A stretch of DNA of 64,000 nt from an uncultured Clostridia bacterium. Its GTDB lineage: Bacteria > Bacillota > Clostridia > Oscillospirales > Acutalibacteraceae. The position numbers and the translations under genes are program-made. Under the pieces are notes generated by a model. The model saw only the letters and a program-made list of their open reading frames with translations. It made no database searches and was not told where the DNA came from. Where the stretch lies: NCBI GenBank assembly GCA_945874765.1, contig CAMCHQ010000008.1, positions 62,001-126,000 of the forward strand, in the 5' to 3' direction. Below, piece after piece: positions 42,865 through 52,019 of this stretch. Position 1 is the first letter of the stretch, and every line of letters starts with the position of its first letter.

Positions 42865-43645
42865 CCTTTGCCTTAAAATATGTACCTATGCTTTCACCGG
42901 AAAGCACCTTATATAAATCGGTCGGCTTTTCACCGTTCATAATAATAACAGGAATACCGTCACTTGTTGCAATCTCGGCAGCCTTGATTTTTGTTTGAAA
43001 ACCGCCTGTTCCCTTTTCGCTTGCGCCGCCTGCAATAGAATAAATATCGTCATTAATCTCATTAACAACGCTTATCAACTCGGCATTTTCGTTTTCGTTT
43101 GGATTTGAATCATAAAGACCGTGAGTATCGGTCAGCATAATGAGCAAATCGGCATTTATAAGAGTAGCAACCATAGCGCTTAAACAGTCGTTATCACCGT
43201 TTAAAAGTTCCTCGATATAAACCGAGTCGTTTTCGTTAATAATCGGCAATGCGCCGTAATCGAGAAGCTGATTGAAAGTATCAACCAAATGCTCTTTTTC
43301 CTCCGGATTTTGAAGAGTGTCGGCAGAGAAAAGAAGCTGACTGACAGTGACCGTATATTCCGAAAAAAGTTTATCGTAAAGAAACATAAGTTCACACTGA
43401 CCTACTGCCGCAGAAGCCTGCAATCCCTGAACGGTTTTCGGCTTTTCGCTAAGCCCGAGTTTTGACCAGCCTACCGCAATAGCACCGCTTGAAACAAGGA
43501 CAATTTCGTGTCCCTCGTTCTTCAAATCGGAAAGCACCGACGCAAGCTTCGCAAGCCTTGCAATATTCGTTTTACCCGTCTTATGAGTCAAGGTAGATGT
43601 GCCCACCTTAACAACTATTCTCTTTTTTCCTTCGACCTTTGCCAT
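42848..43645 (-). CDS. proB: Glutamate 5-kinase (short form, no PUA domain)
   Basis: 265 residues. KRIVVKVGTSTLTH at the N-terminus, VLVSSGAIAVG, PIINENDSV and LIMLTDTHGLYDSNP are the amino-acid-kinase signatures. It phosphorylates glutamate as the first step of proline synthesis, where proline inhibits. The C-terminal PUA domain of the 367-residue enteric enzyme is absent, as in a subset of Firmicutes. ATG at 43645. Confidence 0.97.
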   Translation of the reverse strand: MAKVEGKKRIVVKVGTSTLTHKTGKTNIARLAKLASVLSDLKNEGHEIVLVSSGAIAVGWSKLGLSEKPKTVQGLQASAAVGQCELMFLYDKLFSEYTVTVSQLLFSADTLQNPEEKEHLVDTFNQLLDYGALPIINENDSVYIEELLNGDNDCLSAMVATLINADLLIMLTDTHGLYDSNPNENENAELISVVNEINDDIYSIAGGASEKGTGGFQTKIKAAEIATSDGIPVIIMNGEKPTDLYKVLSGESIGTYFKAKGDKNA

Positions 43646-43766
43646 AATTCTACTACTCCATATTAATTACAATTAATAGCATTATAACACAAATAATATA
43701 ACAATAAAACATTTTTTTGAATGTTTTTGAAAAATCAGGCAAAAATATAAATCGGAGGTAATTCAA

Positions 43767-45092
43767 ATGACAAAAAGAGGTTATATAAGGCTGTTTTCAT
43801 ACGCCGTTGCCTTTGCTTTGATACTTTCAAGCTGGGCAATAATCAATATGACAACGGCAAATTCATACAAAGCGCAGCTTGAATTAAATTATCAGCAAAG
43901 TCTTAACGAGCTTTCGGAAAATCTCGATTCAATCGAAACAAATTTAACTAAATCCGTCTATTCAAATTCCGACAAAATGCTTATGGATATCAGCAAAGAT
44001 TTATATGCAGAATGTTCACAGGCAAAAGACGCACTTTCAAGGCTCCCTATTGAGCAAATGAATTTAGGCTCAACATATAAATTTATCACTCAATCAAGCG
44101 ACTACGCCGCATATATTGCAAACAAAATCGCTTCAAATCAGGCAATCAGCACCGAGGAGCACCAAAATCTCAACAAGCTTTTAAAATATGCGCAAAAGCT
44201 TAACGAATCAATCAGCGATATGGCGACAATTGCAAACAACGGCGCCGACATTGACACAGACGATTTAAAAGCAAAAAGCGTCAGTATTTCTTCCCTTTCA
44301 AACAGTTTTTCGACAACGTCAAAAGTTTTCAAAGATTATCCGACGCTTCTTTATGACGGTCCGTTTGCCGACGCAGTTTTAAACCGTAAATCACAGCTTC
44401 TTGAAAAGGCGGAGCAAATAAGCCGTGAAAATGCAAGAGATATTGCGGCGAAAGCACTCGGCTGCAACATCAGCGAAGCAACGTATTCGGGCGAGGACAC
44501 GGGAGATATGCCGTGCTACACTTTCACCTACTCGCAAAAAACGGCAGGAATAACCAAAAAAGGCGGATATGTTGCTTATGTGCTTTACGGCGGAAAGATA
44601 AACCGTTCGTCAATCGACAGGGATAACGCAATAAATCTTGCTCAAAGCTATCTTAAAAATCTCGGATACGAAAATATGACAAACACATATTATGCGATTA
44701 ACAACAACGTTTGCGTAATAAATTTCGCTTATAAAAAAGACAACGTAACTTATTATTCCGATTTAATCAAAGTAGGCGTATCAATGGACAACGGCAAAAT
44801 CGTATCGTTTGAAGCGCAGGGATATTTAACAAATCACATTAAGAGAAAAGGTTTTGACTGCAAACTCACAAAAGAGCAGGCGCAAAGCAAATTATCAAAA
44901 AATCTCAAAGTTATAAGCTGTAAAAAATGTGTTATCCCGAAAGAAAACGGAAAAGAAGCAAACTGCTATGAATTCAGGTGCAAGAGCAGTGAGACAAAAG
45001 AAGAGGTTTTAATTTATATCAATGCCGACAAGGGATATGAAGAGGACATTATGCTTCTTCTCTACTCCGACGGCGGAACGCTCACAAAATAA
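43767..45092 (+). CDS. ypeB: Spore germination protein YpeB
   Basis: 441 residues. A short cytosolic start and TM segment (GYIRLFSYAVAFALILSSWAIIN), a long helical region (SLNELSENLDSIETNLTKSVYSNSDKMLMDISKDLYAECSQAKDALSRLP) and C-terminal PepSY-type repeats (ISRENARDIAAKAL; DNAINLAQSYLKNLGYENM; TKEQAQSKLSKNL). In Bacillus YpeB keeps the lytic enzyme SleB stable in dormant spores; no sleB lies beside it here. RBS CGGAGGT. It strongly indicates an endospore former. Confidence 0.95.
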   Translation: MTKRGYIRLFSYAVAFALILSSWAIINMTTANSYKAQLELNYQQSLNELSENLDSIETNLTKSVYSNSDKMLMDISKDLYAECSQAKDALSRLPIEQMNLGSTYKFITQSSDYAAYIANKIASNQAISTEEHQNLNKLLKYAQKLNESISDMATIANNGADIDTDDLKAKSVSISSLSNSFSTTSKVFKDYPTLLYDGPFADAVLNRKSQLLEKAEQISRENARDIAAKALGCNISEATYSGEDTGDMPCYTFTYSQKTAGITKKGGYVAYVLYGGKINRSSIDRDNAINLAQSYLKNLGYENMTNTYYAINNNVCVINFAYKKDNVTYYSDLIKVGVSMDNGKIVSFEAQGYLTNHIKRKGFDCKLTKEQAQSKLSKNLKVISCKKCVIPKENGKEANCYEFRCKSSETKEEVLIYINADKGYEEDIMLLLYSDGGTLTK

Positions 45093-45147
45093 TTGAATAA
45101 ATAGAACAAATAAGATAATAATAATACAAGTGAAAGGAAGTTTTATT

Positions 45148-45447
45148 ATGAACAGTAAAATATTAATTATAGCAATAGCAATTGCCGTTATCGCAACGGT
45201 ATTTATGGGCTGTGCAAACAGCAAAAACGATACAACCACAACCACTCTCCCGTCAACTCAAACAACGGTAAGTGACACAAACACTACCGACAAAGCAGAA
45301 AGTGAAGCAAGCAGTGCGGTAAGCAAAGCGGGAGAAAAAGCCGACAAAGTCGGTGACGATATCGGCGAAGGCGCAAATGACGTTGCAGACGGTGTAGGCG
45401 GTGCGGTTGACAAAGCAGGCGACGCAGTATCCGACGCATTAGATTAA
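45148..45447 (+). CDS. Small lipoprotein with LEA-like repeats
   Basis: 99 residues from ATG 45148 (GAAAGGAAG upstream). A lipoprotein signal peptide (ILIIAIAIAVIATVFMGC, lipobox FMGC) is followed by a Thr-rich linker and a repetitive charged segment (VSKAGEKADKVGDDIGEGANDVADGVGGAVDKAGDAVSDALD) in 7/11-residue periodicity, like LEA or YtxH-type proteins. It lies 55 bases after ypeB and could be a spore-envelope protein; this is inferred from position. Confidence 0.65.
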   Translation: MNSKILIIAIAIAVIATVFMGCANSKNDTTTTTLPSTQTTVSDTNTTDKAESEASSAVSKAGEKADKVGDDIGEGANDVADGVGGAVDKAGDAVSDALD

Positions 45448-45467
45448 TGCCGAAATATAAAAACAAA

Positions 45468-45498
45468 AATCCCAAGACTTAAAATCTTGGGATTTTTT
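45468..45498. terminator. Intrinsic terminator
   Basis: AATCCCAAGA-CTTAAAA-TCTTGGGATT followed by TTTTC, between convergent genes. Confidence 0.9.
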
Positions 45499-46190
45499 CA
45501 TATTATTTGTGCGAAACCGATTGAACCGACTACCGTAAGTATTCCCGATACTGCGATTGAAAGACTGCTCATTGCTCCCTCAACCTCACCGAGTTCCATA
45601 GCCTTTGCCGTTCCTATTGCGTGGGAAGCCGTACCTATCGCTATACCTTTTGCAATCGGATGATTGATTTTAAACAGTTTACAAATTCCCTCTGCAAGAA
45701 TATTGCCGAGAACACCTGTCAAAACTATAACCGCAACGGTAATTGTAACATATCCGCCGAGTTCCTCGCTTATACCCATACCGATAGCGGTAGTGATGGA
45801 CTTAGGAAGCATAGTTACATATTCTTTATGCGAAAGTTTAAAAATAAACGCTAAAATCATAATAGTTGTAAGACTTGTTAAAACGCCCGACAAAATGCCG
45901 ACAAGTACAGCCTTATGATTTTTCTTCAAAAGCTCAATTTGCTGATAAAGAGGAATGGCAAGGCAGACGGTTGCGGGAGTTAAAAGCCAACTCAAATATT
46001 TAGCGCCGTCATTATAAGTGTCATAATCAATATTGCAGGTCAAAAGAAAAATAATAGTAATTGCAATGGATATAAGAAGCGGATTAAAAATACCCGTTTT
46101 AAATTTTTTCTTCAAAAAAGAGCCGAGAGCATATGACAAAAGGCTTACTGCCACTCCCAAAAAAGCAGAACTTTCAAAAAATTCACTCAT
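45498..46190 (-). CDS. lrgB: LrgB-family protein
   Basis: 230 residues, about six to seven TM segments. PKSITTAIGMGISEELGGYVTITVAVIVLTGVLGNI and GTASHAIGTAKAMELGEVEGAMSSLSIAVSGILTVV are the LrgB/CidB signature blocks. Works with the holin-like LrgA in controlling murein hydrolase activity or, in recent work, pyruvate transport. Its start overlaps the lrgA end by eight bases. Confidence 0.95.
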   Translation of the reverse strand: MSEFFESSAFLGVAVSLLSYALGSFLKKKFKTGIFNPLLISIAITIIFLLTCNIDYDTYNDGAKYLSWLLTPATVCLAIPLYQQIELLKKNHKAVLVGILSGVLTSLTTIMILAFIFKLSHKEYVTMLPKSITTAIGMGISEELGGYVTITVAVIVLTGVLGNILAEGICKLFKINHPIAKGIAIGTASHAIGTAKAMELGEVEGAMSSLSIAVSGILTVVGSIGFAQII

Positions 46191-46563
46191 TTACAGTACC
46201 CTCGCTTTCTCCTTTTTTATCCTCGTTTGCAATAATTCTTTGCGAAACATGACCGCTGACGCCCATTACCGCAACAAGAGATACAACCGTTATTACAAGA
46301 ACGGGAACAATAAGCGGTTTTAAAACTCCCCAGCTTTTCATAAGACCTACGCCGGCAGGAATAAACATAAGCGGCATAATCTCGATAAGAAACATTCCCG
46401 TATCTTTAACATCGTCAAGCTTAATAATTTTTGTGCAAAGGCAAACGAACAAAATCACCATTCCGTAAATGCTTGCCGGAATAGGAGCAGGGATTGCATA
46501 ATTAAGCCCCTCGCCTATAAACGAAATCAAAAGAATAATCAAAAACTGTTTTACATACTTCAA
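46183..46563 (-). CDS. lrgA: CidA/LrgA holin-like protein
   Basis: 126 residues, four hydrophobic segments (FLIILLISFIGEGLNYAI, PIPASIYGMVILFVCLCTKII, FLIEIMPLMFIPAGVGLM, IVPVLVITVVSLVAVMGVSG). The motif PIPASIYGM and the block PLMFIPAGVGLM are family hallmarks. It precedes lrgB in the usual order. No LytSR regulators are in the window. Confidence 0.95.
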   Translation of the reverse strand: MKYVKQFLIILLISFIGEGLNYAIPAPIPASIYGMVILFVCLCTKIIKLDDVKDTGMFLIEIMPLMFIPAGVGLMKSWGVLKPLIVPVLVITVVSLVAVMGVSGHVSQRIIANEDKKGESEGTVNE

Positions 46564-46741
46564 TATTTTTCACCAAACCAAAATAAAATTACGGTTTATT
46601 AGTATATCACGTCAAAATCGCCTGTCAATCGGCGTATTTACAGATTTTTTTAGAAATTTTACGAAAAAATTGTCTATATTTGATTTTTGACGGAATTTAG
46701 TATATTATCTAATTATAGAATTTCCTAAAGAGGTGTAAAAT

Positions 46742-47560
46742 ATGAGCCTTTATGACAAAGCTAAGCAAACAGCCGATTATATTAAATCAAAAATTAATGA
46801 CATTCCGAAAACGGCAATAGTTCTCGGAAGCGGTCTCGGCCCTTTTGCAAACGAAATTGAAAAAGAATTTGAGTTTGACTATAAAGATATTCCGAATTTC
46901 CCGATATCTACGGTTCCCGGTCACGCAGGAAAACTTATTTTCGGCAAAATCGACGGTAAAAAAATAATCGCAATGCAAGGTAGATTTCATCTTTACGAGG
47001 GCTACAGCGCAGAAGAGGTAACGCTCCCCGTTCGTGTATTTCAGCTTTTAGGCGTTGAAAATTATATTGTAACAAATGCCGCAGGTGCAATAAATCTCGA
47101 TTACAAACCGGGCGATTTGATGATTATTGAGGACCACATAGGTCTGTTTTGCGAAAGTGTACTTTTCGGTCAAAATGATGACAGACTCGGCACTCGTTTT
47201 CCGTCAATGAGTGAAGCGTACAGCAAAGAGCTTATTAAAAAAGCCGAAAAGGCAGCTGAAAAATGCAGTCTTAATATCCACAAGGGTGTATATTGCTACT
47301 GCAAAGGTCCTATGTTTGAAACACCGGCGGAAATCAGATTTTTAAGAGTGGCAGGCGCAGACGCAGTCGGAATGTCAACCGTTCCCGAAGTTGTTGCCGC
47401 AGTACACGCAAAAATGAACGTTTTGGGTATTTCCTGTATGACAAATATGGCGGCAGGCATACTCGACCAACCGCTTACACATATTGAAGTTATTGAAACA
47501 GGCAAAAAGGTTGAAAAAGAATTTTCAGCCTTTATGAAAGAAGTTATAAAAGAAATATAA
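46742..47560 (+). CDS. punA: Purine-nucleoside phosphorylase
   Basis: 272 residues, trimeric-type PNP. AIVLGSGLGPFANEI, PGHAGKLIFGKIDGK (phosphate loop), MQGRFHLYEGYSAEEVTLPVRV, GPMFETPAEIRFLRVAGADAVGMSTVPEV and the substrate asparagine block CMTNMAAGI are all present. It splits guanosine or inosine to base plus ribose-1-phosphate for salvage. RBS AAGAGGTG. A strong terminator follows. Confidence 0.97.
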   Translation: MSLYDKAKQTADYIKSKINDIPKTAIVLGSGLGPFANEIEKEFEFDYKDIPNFPISTVPGHAGKLIFGKIDGKKIIAMQGRFHLYEGYSAEEVTLPVRVFQLLGVENYIVTNAAGAINLDYKPGDLMIIEDHIGLFCESVLFGQNDDRLGTRFPSMSEAYSKELIKKAEKAAEKCSLNIHKGVYCYCKGPMFETPAEIRFLRVAGADAVGMSTVPEVVAAVHAKMNVLGISCMTNMAAGILDQPLTHIEVIETGKKVEKEFSAFMKEVIKEI

Positions 47561-47570
47561 ATACGCAAAA

Positions 47571-47610
47571 AATCCCGTGCTCAATCTGAAGCGAACACGG
47601 GATTTTTTTA
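47571..47610. terminator. Intrinsic terminator
   Basis: AATCCCGTG...CACGGGATT followed by TTTTTA, nine-base-pair stem, between punA and the convergent ridA. Confidence 0.9.
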
Positions 47611-47619
47611 TACTGTTTA

Positions 47620-47991
47620 TTATAATTCAGCGATAAGCTCAACCTCACAAAGAACACCTTTAGGTAAATCTTTAACTGCTACGCATGAACGTGCAGGCTT
47701 AGAAGTGAAGTATGTGCCGTAAATTTCATTAAACTTTGCAAAATCGTTGATATCTGCAAGGAAGCAAACTGTTTTAACTACCTTGTCCATAGTAGTTCCT
47801 GCCGCTTCAACAACAGCAGTGAGGTTTTTGCAAACCTGATGTGTCTGTTCCTCAATAGTTTTAGCCTCAACAGTATTTGTTTCGGGATTAATAGCAATTT
47901 GACCTGAAGTGAAAAGCAAGCCGTTTGCCTTTACTGCCTGAGAATAAGGTCCGATTGCACCCGGTGCATTTTTTGTTGATACATATTCCAT
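47620..47991 (-). CDS. ridA: RidA family enamine/imine deaminase
   Basis: 123 residues, the normal size. GAIGPYSQAVKANGLLFTSGQI at the start, the arginine in KPARSCVAVKDLPKG and CEVELIAEL at the end are the RidA signatures. It hydrolyses the reactive 2-aminoacrylate or iminobutyrate formed by threonine/serine dehydratases. It is 21 bases downstream of the threonine ammonia-lyase gene, so the toxic product and its scavenger are made together. Confidence 0.97.
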   Translation of the reverse strand: MEYVSTKNAPGAIGPYSQAVKANGLLFTSGQIAINPETNTVEAKTIEEQTHQVCKNLTAVVEAAGTTMDKVVKTVCFLADINDFAKFNEIYGTYFTSKPARSCVAVKDLPKGVLCEVELIAEL

Positions 47992-48012
47992 AATAATAAC
48001 ATCCTCCTATAA

Positions 48013-49212
48013 TCATTCGCAAACCTCAAAGCCTGCGTCCTTAAGTGCATTTTTAATTTGAACAATATGCTGATAATTTCTTGTTTCAATTCCGATTTTA
48101 AGATAACAATCTGTAATGTTCATATCAAGGTCGGTACTGTCATAATTAACCGAAACAACGTTAGCGCCGTTATCTGCAATAACCTTACTTACGCCGAGAA
48201 GCTGACCCGGCTTATCCGAAAGGGCAATTGTGATAGATGCGCTTCTGCCGCCCATTTTAAGACCTCTTTCAATAACTCTTGAAAGAATTGTAACGTCGAT
48301 ATTACCGCCTGATACAAGACAGCAAACCTTTTTGCCCTGAATGTCAGGAATTTTGCCGTTCATAACCGCTGCAACAGGAACTGCGCCTGCGCCCTCCGAA
48401 ACAAGCTTTTGCTGCTCCATAAGAGTGAGAATTGCAAGAGCAATTTCGTCATCCGTTACCGTAAAAATACCGTCAACATACTTCTTAACAAGCTCAAATG
48501 TATTTGTACCGGGAGTTTTAACAGCGATACCGTCGGCAATAGTCTGCACATTTTCAAGTGTTTCAATCTTATCGTCCGAAATACTGTTTTTCATTGAAGG
48601 AGCGCCTGCTGCCTGAACACCGTAAACCTTGCAGTTAGGGTTAATCTGCTTAATTGTGTATGCAACGCCTGCGATAAGTCCGCCGCCGCCGATTGGAACA
48701 ACTACAGCGTCAACGTCAGGAAGCTGTTCAAGAATTTCAAGACCGATTGTGCCCTGACCTGCGATAACATCAGGGTCATTGAACGGGTGAATAAATGTAT
48801 ATCCCTTTTCCTTTTGAAGTTCAATAGCCTTATTATATGCGTCATCATAAACACCTTTTACAAGGCAAATGTCTGCACCGTAGCGCTTTGTAGCCTCAAC
48901 CTTACTGATAGGAGCGCCGTCAGGGAGACAAATAAGTGATTTAATTCCGTTTTTTGTAGCCGCAAGAGCAACACCCTGTGCATGATTACCTGCCGAGCAA
49001 GCGATAACACCCTTTTTCTTTTCCTCATCTGAAAGCTGGCTGATTTTGAAATATGAGCCTCTGACCTTGAAAGAACCGGTCACCTGCAAATTTTCCGTTT
49101 TCAAATAAACATCGCACTGTGAACTGATGTTTTTGGCACGAATTATATCAGTCTGCCTTACAACTTCCGATAAAACTCTTTTAGCCTTATAAACTCTGTC
49201 TAATGTAAGCAT
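48013..49212 (-). CDS. ilvA: Threonine ammonia-lyase with ACT-like C-terminus
   Basis: 399 residues. The PLP lysine is in TGSFKVRGSYFK; SAGNHAQGVALAA and VPIGGGGLIAGVA bind the cofactor phosphate. Residues about 325-399 (SITIALSDKPGQLLGVSKVIADNGANVVSVNYD) form an ACT domain, as in the 400-residue type of Firmicutes. It converts threonine to 2-oxobutyrate and ammonia. Whether it is biosynthetic (IlvA) or catabolic (TdcB) cannot be told from sequence. Confidence 0.95.
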   Translation of the reverse strand: MLTLDRVYKAKRVLSEVVRQTDIIRAKNISSQCDVYLKTENLQVTGSFKVRGSYFKISQLSDEEKKKGVIACSAGNHAQGVALAATKNGIKSLICLPDGAPISKVEATKRYGADICLVKGVYDDAYNKAIELQKEKGYTFIHPFNDPDVIAGQGTIGLEILEQLPDVDAVVVPIGGGGLIAGVAYTIKQINPNCKVYGVQAAGAPSMKNSISDDKIETLENVQTIADGIAVKTPGTNTFELVKKYVDGIFTVTDDEIALAILTLMEQQKLVSEGAGAVPVAAVMNGKIPDIQGKKVCCLVSGGNIDVTILSRVIERGLKMGGRSASITIALSDKPGQLLGVSKVIADNGANVVSVNYDSTDLDMNITDCYLKIGIETRNYQHIVQIKNALKDAGFEVCE

Positions 49213-49323
49213 ATTTTTGTCCTCTTATAAATCTTAAATAATGTTCACTCGTCATTTTACTATTATAAAGACAATTTGTCAATCACACACTTAAAATTAG
49301 TTTTTATTAATTAAATAAATTTG

Positions 49324-49352
49324 TTGACTTTATACACGCAATAATATAAAAT
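49324..49352 (+). promoter_or_regulatory. Promoter of the solute-binding lipoprotein gene
   Basis: TTGACT (49324-49329), 17 bases, TAAAAT (49347-49352). Confidence 0.8.
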
Positions 49353-49405
49353 TAGTTATAGTTTATCCAAACATTAAATCTGTTTTGGCAGAAAGGTTGA
49401 AAAAT

Positions 49406-50260
49406 ATGAAGATTTTTAAGAAAATATTTGCGTCTGCTTTATGCCTTATGCTTATTGTCAGCGTGTTTGCCGGCTGTTCAAAGGCAGGAGAGGCCGATAA
49501 AATAACGGATAAGACAATGCTTATTGCCTATACCGACGAGGTTGAGCCTTTCCTTTACAAAGATAAAAACGGTAAGCTTACGGGATTTGACGTTGATTTA
49601 TTCAAAAAAATCTATGATAACGTTAAAAACGATACAAAAAATTATGAATTTGTAAAAGTTGATAAGGATTACAAAGTCGGCGACGATGTCGCTTATACAG
49701 ATAAAGACGGCAACGAGTATATCGCTTACACTATGATTGGCGCAGTTAAAAAGAATGTCGGCTCGGTAAACGAAGACTTCAGCTTTACAAACGATATTAT
49801 TACAGACAGAATTATCACAGTTACAAAATCGGGCAACAATATTTCGGATTATAACGACCTTTCGGGTAAAAAACTTGCAGTAGTTACCGATATTGCAAAA
49901 GCCGCACTTGATAAAAATGCCACAATTAAAAATAACAATAAAAACATTGTTTATCCTACAATTGAGGACGCTGTTGCCGCTCTTGATCGTGGAAGTGTTG
50001 ACGCAGTTGTTACCGACGAATTCAGCTTTTCACCGCTTGAAACGGCAGAAAAATATCAAGTATTAAACGGAAGCCTTGATGAAATTTCATATGCATTTAT
50101 GTTCAAAAAAGGCGACTGGGTTGTCGATAATTGGACCGAAGCGATTTACGAGCTTAAAAGTCCGGAATACAATGACAAGGACGAGTTTACACCTATGGTT
50201 GAAAAATATTTCGGCTACAACGCTTCAAGCTTCAACTATGTTCCGTCAAAGACTAAATAA
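49406..50260 (+). CDS. Amino-acid-type ABC transporter substrate-binding lipoprotein
   Basis: 284 residues from ATG 49406 (AGAAAGG nine bases upstream); the track's start at 49385 would add seven codons before the signal peptide. MKIFKKIFASALCLMLIVSVFAGC is a lipoprotein signal with lipobox VFAGC. The mature part matches SBP_bac_3: LIAYTDEVEPFLYKDKNGKLTGFDVDLFKKIY, FTNDIITDRIITVTKSG, AVVTDIAKAAL. No permease or ATPase gene is adjacent, so it is an orphan. Terminators close it off on the 3' side. Confidence 0.9.
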   Translation: MKIFKKIFASALCLMLIVSVFAGCSKAGEADKITDKTMLIAYTDEVEPFLYKDKNGKLTGFDVDLFKKIYDNVKNDTKNYEFVKVDKDYKVGDDVAYTDKDGNEYIAYTMIGAVKKNVGSVNEDFSFTNDIITDRIITVTKSGNNISDYNDLSGKKLAVVTDIAKAALDKNATIKNNNKNIVYPTIEDAVAALDRGSVDAVVTDEFSFSPLETAEKYQVLNGSLDEISYAFMFKKGDWVVDNWTEAIYELKSPEYNDKDEFTPMVEKYFGYNASSFNYVPSKTK

Positions 50261-50288
50261 ACATATCACTGTTGACTTTTAATAAATA

Positions 50289-50322
50289 GATGCTCATTTG
50301 GGCATCTATTTATTTTTTTTAT
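50289..50322 (+). terminator. Intrinsic terminator
   Basis: AGATGC-TCATTTGG-GCATCT followed by a T-rich run, after the solute-binding protein gene. Confidence 0.8.
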
Positions 50323-50350
50323 AAAAAAATTCCCCCAACTATGTTGGAGG
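50322..50350 (-). terminator. Intrinsic terminator (minus strand)
   Basis: Minus strand: CCTCCAAC-ATA-GTTGGGGG followed by AATTTTTTT; serves the PHP gene. Confidence 0.8.
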
Positions 50351-50364
50351 AGTCATACAAAATA

Positions 50365-51252
50365 TCAGAGCTTAGCCGCTTTTGCAAGGGCTTCCTTTTC
50401 AGCCTTACGCTGAGCTCTTTTTTTCTTTGCCTTGTAGCCCATAAGCTTATCAAGATATTCATCGGGTGTTGTGCACGAACCGAGAGTAACTGTAGACGAA
50501 CCGTAAATTCCGTGGAAATCGGAACCGCCTGTCATAAGAAGCTTATGCTTTTTACAAATACTGCCGAGCATTTCAACATCAGCATCGGTAGCTGACGGGT
50601 GCCAAACCTCAATTCCGTCAAGCCCCATTTCGATATAATCGTCAATCTCATCAAAATTATTAAGAAATGCAGGGTGAGCAAGAACGGCGATACCGCCTGC
50701 GCCGTGAATTTCGTCAATAACCTCTTTAACATCGGGATATTTGGTAGGAGCTAAAAGATTTGTTTCGCTGTCAGGTGAGAAAAGTGCAGTATAAAGGTCA
50801 CCAAAAATCTGGTCTGTATATCCGGCGTCCATAAGAGCGTGCATAATATGCTGCTTATAAAGGTTAGTTGAACCGGAAGCGTGACTGATGATAAATTCGG
50901 TAGAAATAGGAAATCTTGCCGCAACTTTAAGCATCATTATTTGACCTGCTCTTTTACGTGCAACCGAGGTGCGCTTGCAAAGCCCCTCAAGCCTGTCCGG
51001 TGTATCGGCGAGATAGCAAAGAATGTGAACCTTTTTGCCCGCATTATTATCAAATGCAGAAAGTTCCACACCCGGAATAACGTTTACGCCGTAGCGCTTA
51101 CCGATAACCTGTCCTCTAACTGTACCTGCAAGACAATCGTGGTCTGTTATGGCAATAGTTTCAATACCGCTCTTTTGAGCTATAACAATAAGGTCTTCTA
51201 TACCAACAGATCCGTCGCTGAGTTTTGTATGACAATGCAAATCTGCTGCCAT
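50365..51252 (-). CDS. PHP-domain phosphoesterase
   Basis: 295 residues. ADLHCHTKLSDGS and AITDHDCLAG bind metals at the N-terminus; VIPGVELSAF, VLAHPAFL and GGSDFHG complete the PHP site. It matches the RNase AM/YciV-like group that hydrolyses 3',5'-bisphosphates or trims RNA 5' ends; the exact substrate is not settled. The basic C-terminus (KAKKKRAQRKAEKEALAKAAKL) is a mild oddity. ATG after AAAGGAGAT. Confidence 0.9.
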   Translation of the reverse strand: MAADLHCHTKLSDGSVGIEDLIVIAQKSGIETIAITDHDCLAGTVRGQVIGKRYGVNVIPGVELSAFDNNAGKKVHILCYLADTPDRLEGLCKRTSVARKRAGQIMMLKVAARFPISTEFIISHASGSTNLYKQHIMHALMDAGYTDQIFGDLYTALFSPDSETNLLAPTKYPDVKEVIDEIHGAGGIAVLAHPAFLNNFDEIDDYIEMGLDGIEVWHPSATDADVEMLGSICKKHKLLMTGGSDFHGIYGSSTVTLGSCTTPDEYLDKLMGYKAKKKRAQRKAEKEALAKAAKL

Positions 51253-51470
51253 AACAATCTCCTTTCAATTTAATAGACATTTTAAGCTGCCTATAATGTA
51301 TTTAGGGTAATAACTGCAGATTAATTATCTTAACTGTAACTACATATATTACAGCGGGTAAAATAGCAGTTTATCCCTCAACATATAGGATAACACAGTT
51401 TTTTTCTTTTTTCAAGTTTATTTTAGACAATTATTTACTTTTTTAACAACTATTTGTAAAAAATAACATT

Positions 51471-52019
51471 TCAGGCATAAAATTCTTTAAGCACTCTTGC
51501 AAGACGGCTTATCGGCAAACCGACAACGTTAAAATAATCTCCATCGATTTTTTCGACAAGAAGTGAGCCCTTGCCCTGAATACCGTAAGCGCCTGCCTTG
51601 TCAAACGGTTCACCGCTTGATATATAGTTTTCAATTTCCTTATCGTCAAGGTCAAAAAACTTAACTTTCGTTTGAACGCTGAATGTTATTTCTTTATCAT
51701 TTTTAATAACGGTCACACCCGTAAACACGCTGTGCTCTTTACCGCTTAAATTTTTAAGCATTGAAAAAGCGTCGTCTTTATCCTTAGGCTTGCCCAAAAT
51801 TTTGCCGTCAATTGCAACAACGGTATCTGCGCCGATAACAATTTTTCCGCTTTCTCTAAACGGTCGAGCCTTGATTTTCGATAAATATTCAACCGCCTTA
51901 TCAGGTTCAATACCGCTTGGAAGCGTTTCGTCAACTTCTGCGCTGTCAACGGTAAAATCATCTGTTATAAGTGATAAAAGTTCTTTTCGCCTCGGCGATT
52001 TTGAAGCTAAAATAATCAT
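51471..52019 (-). CDS. maf: Maf family nucleoside triphosphate pyrophosphatase
   Basis: 182 residues. ILASKSPRRKELLS at the start, VIGADTVVAIDGKILGKPKD and GAYGIQGKGS are the Maf signatures. It hydrolyses dTTP/UTP or modified nucleotides to monophosphates and can limit septum formation. The ATG overlaps the U32 gene's stop by one base, so it is translationally coupled. Next to zapA, both fit a cell-division neighbourhood. Confidence 0.95.
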   Translation of the reverse strand: MIILASKSPRRKELLSLITDDFTVDSAEVDETLPSGIEPDKAVEYLSKIKARPFRESGKIVIGADTVVAIDGKILGKPKDKDDAFSMLKNLSGKEHSVFTGVTVIKNDKEITFSVQTKVKFFDLDDKEIENYISSGEPFDKAGAYGIQGKGSLLVEKIDGDYFNVVGLPISRLARVLKEFYA

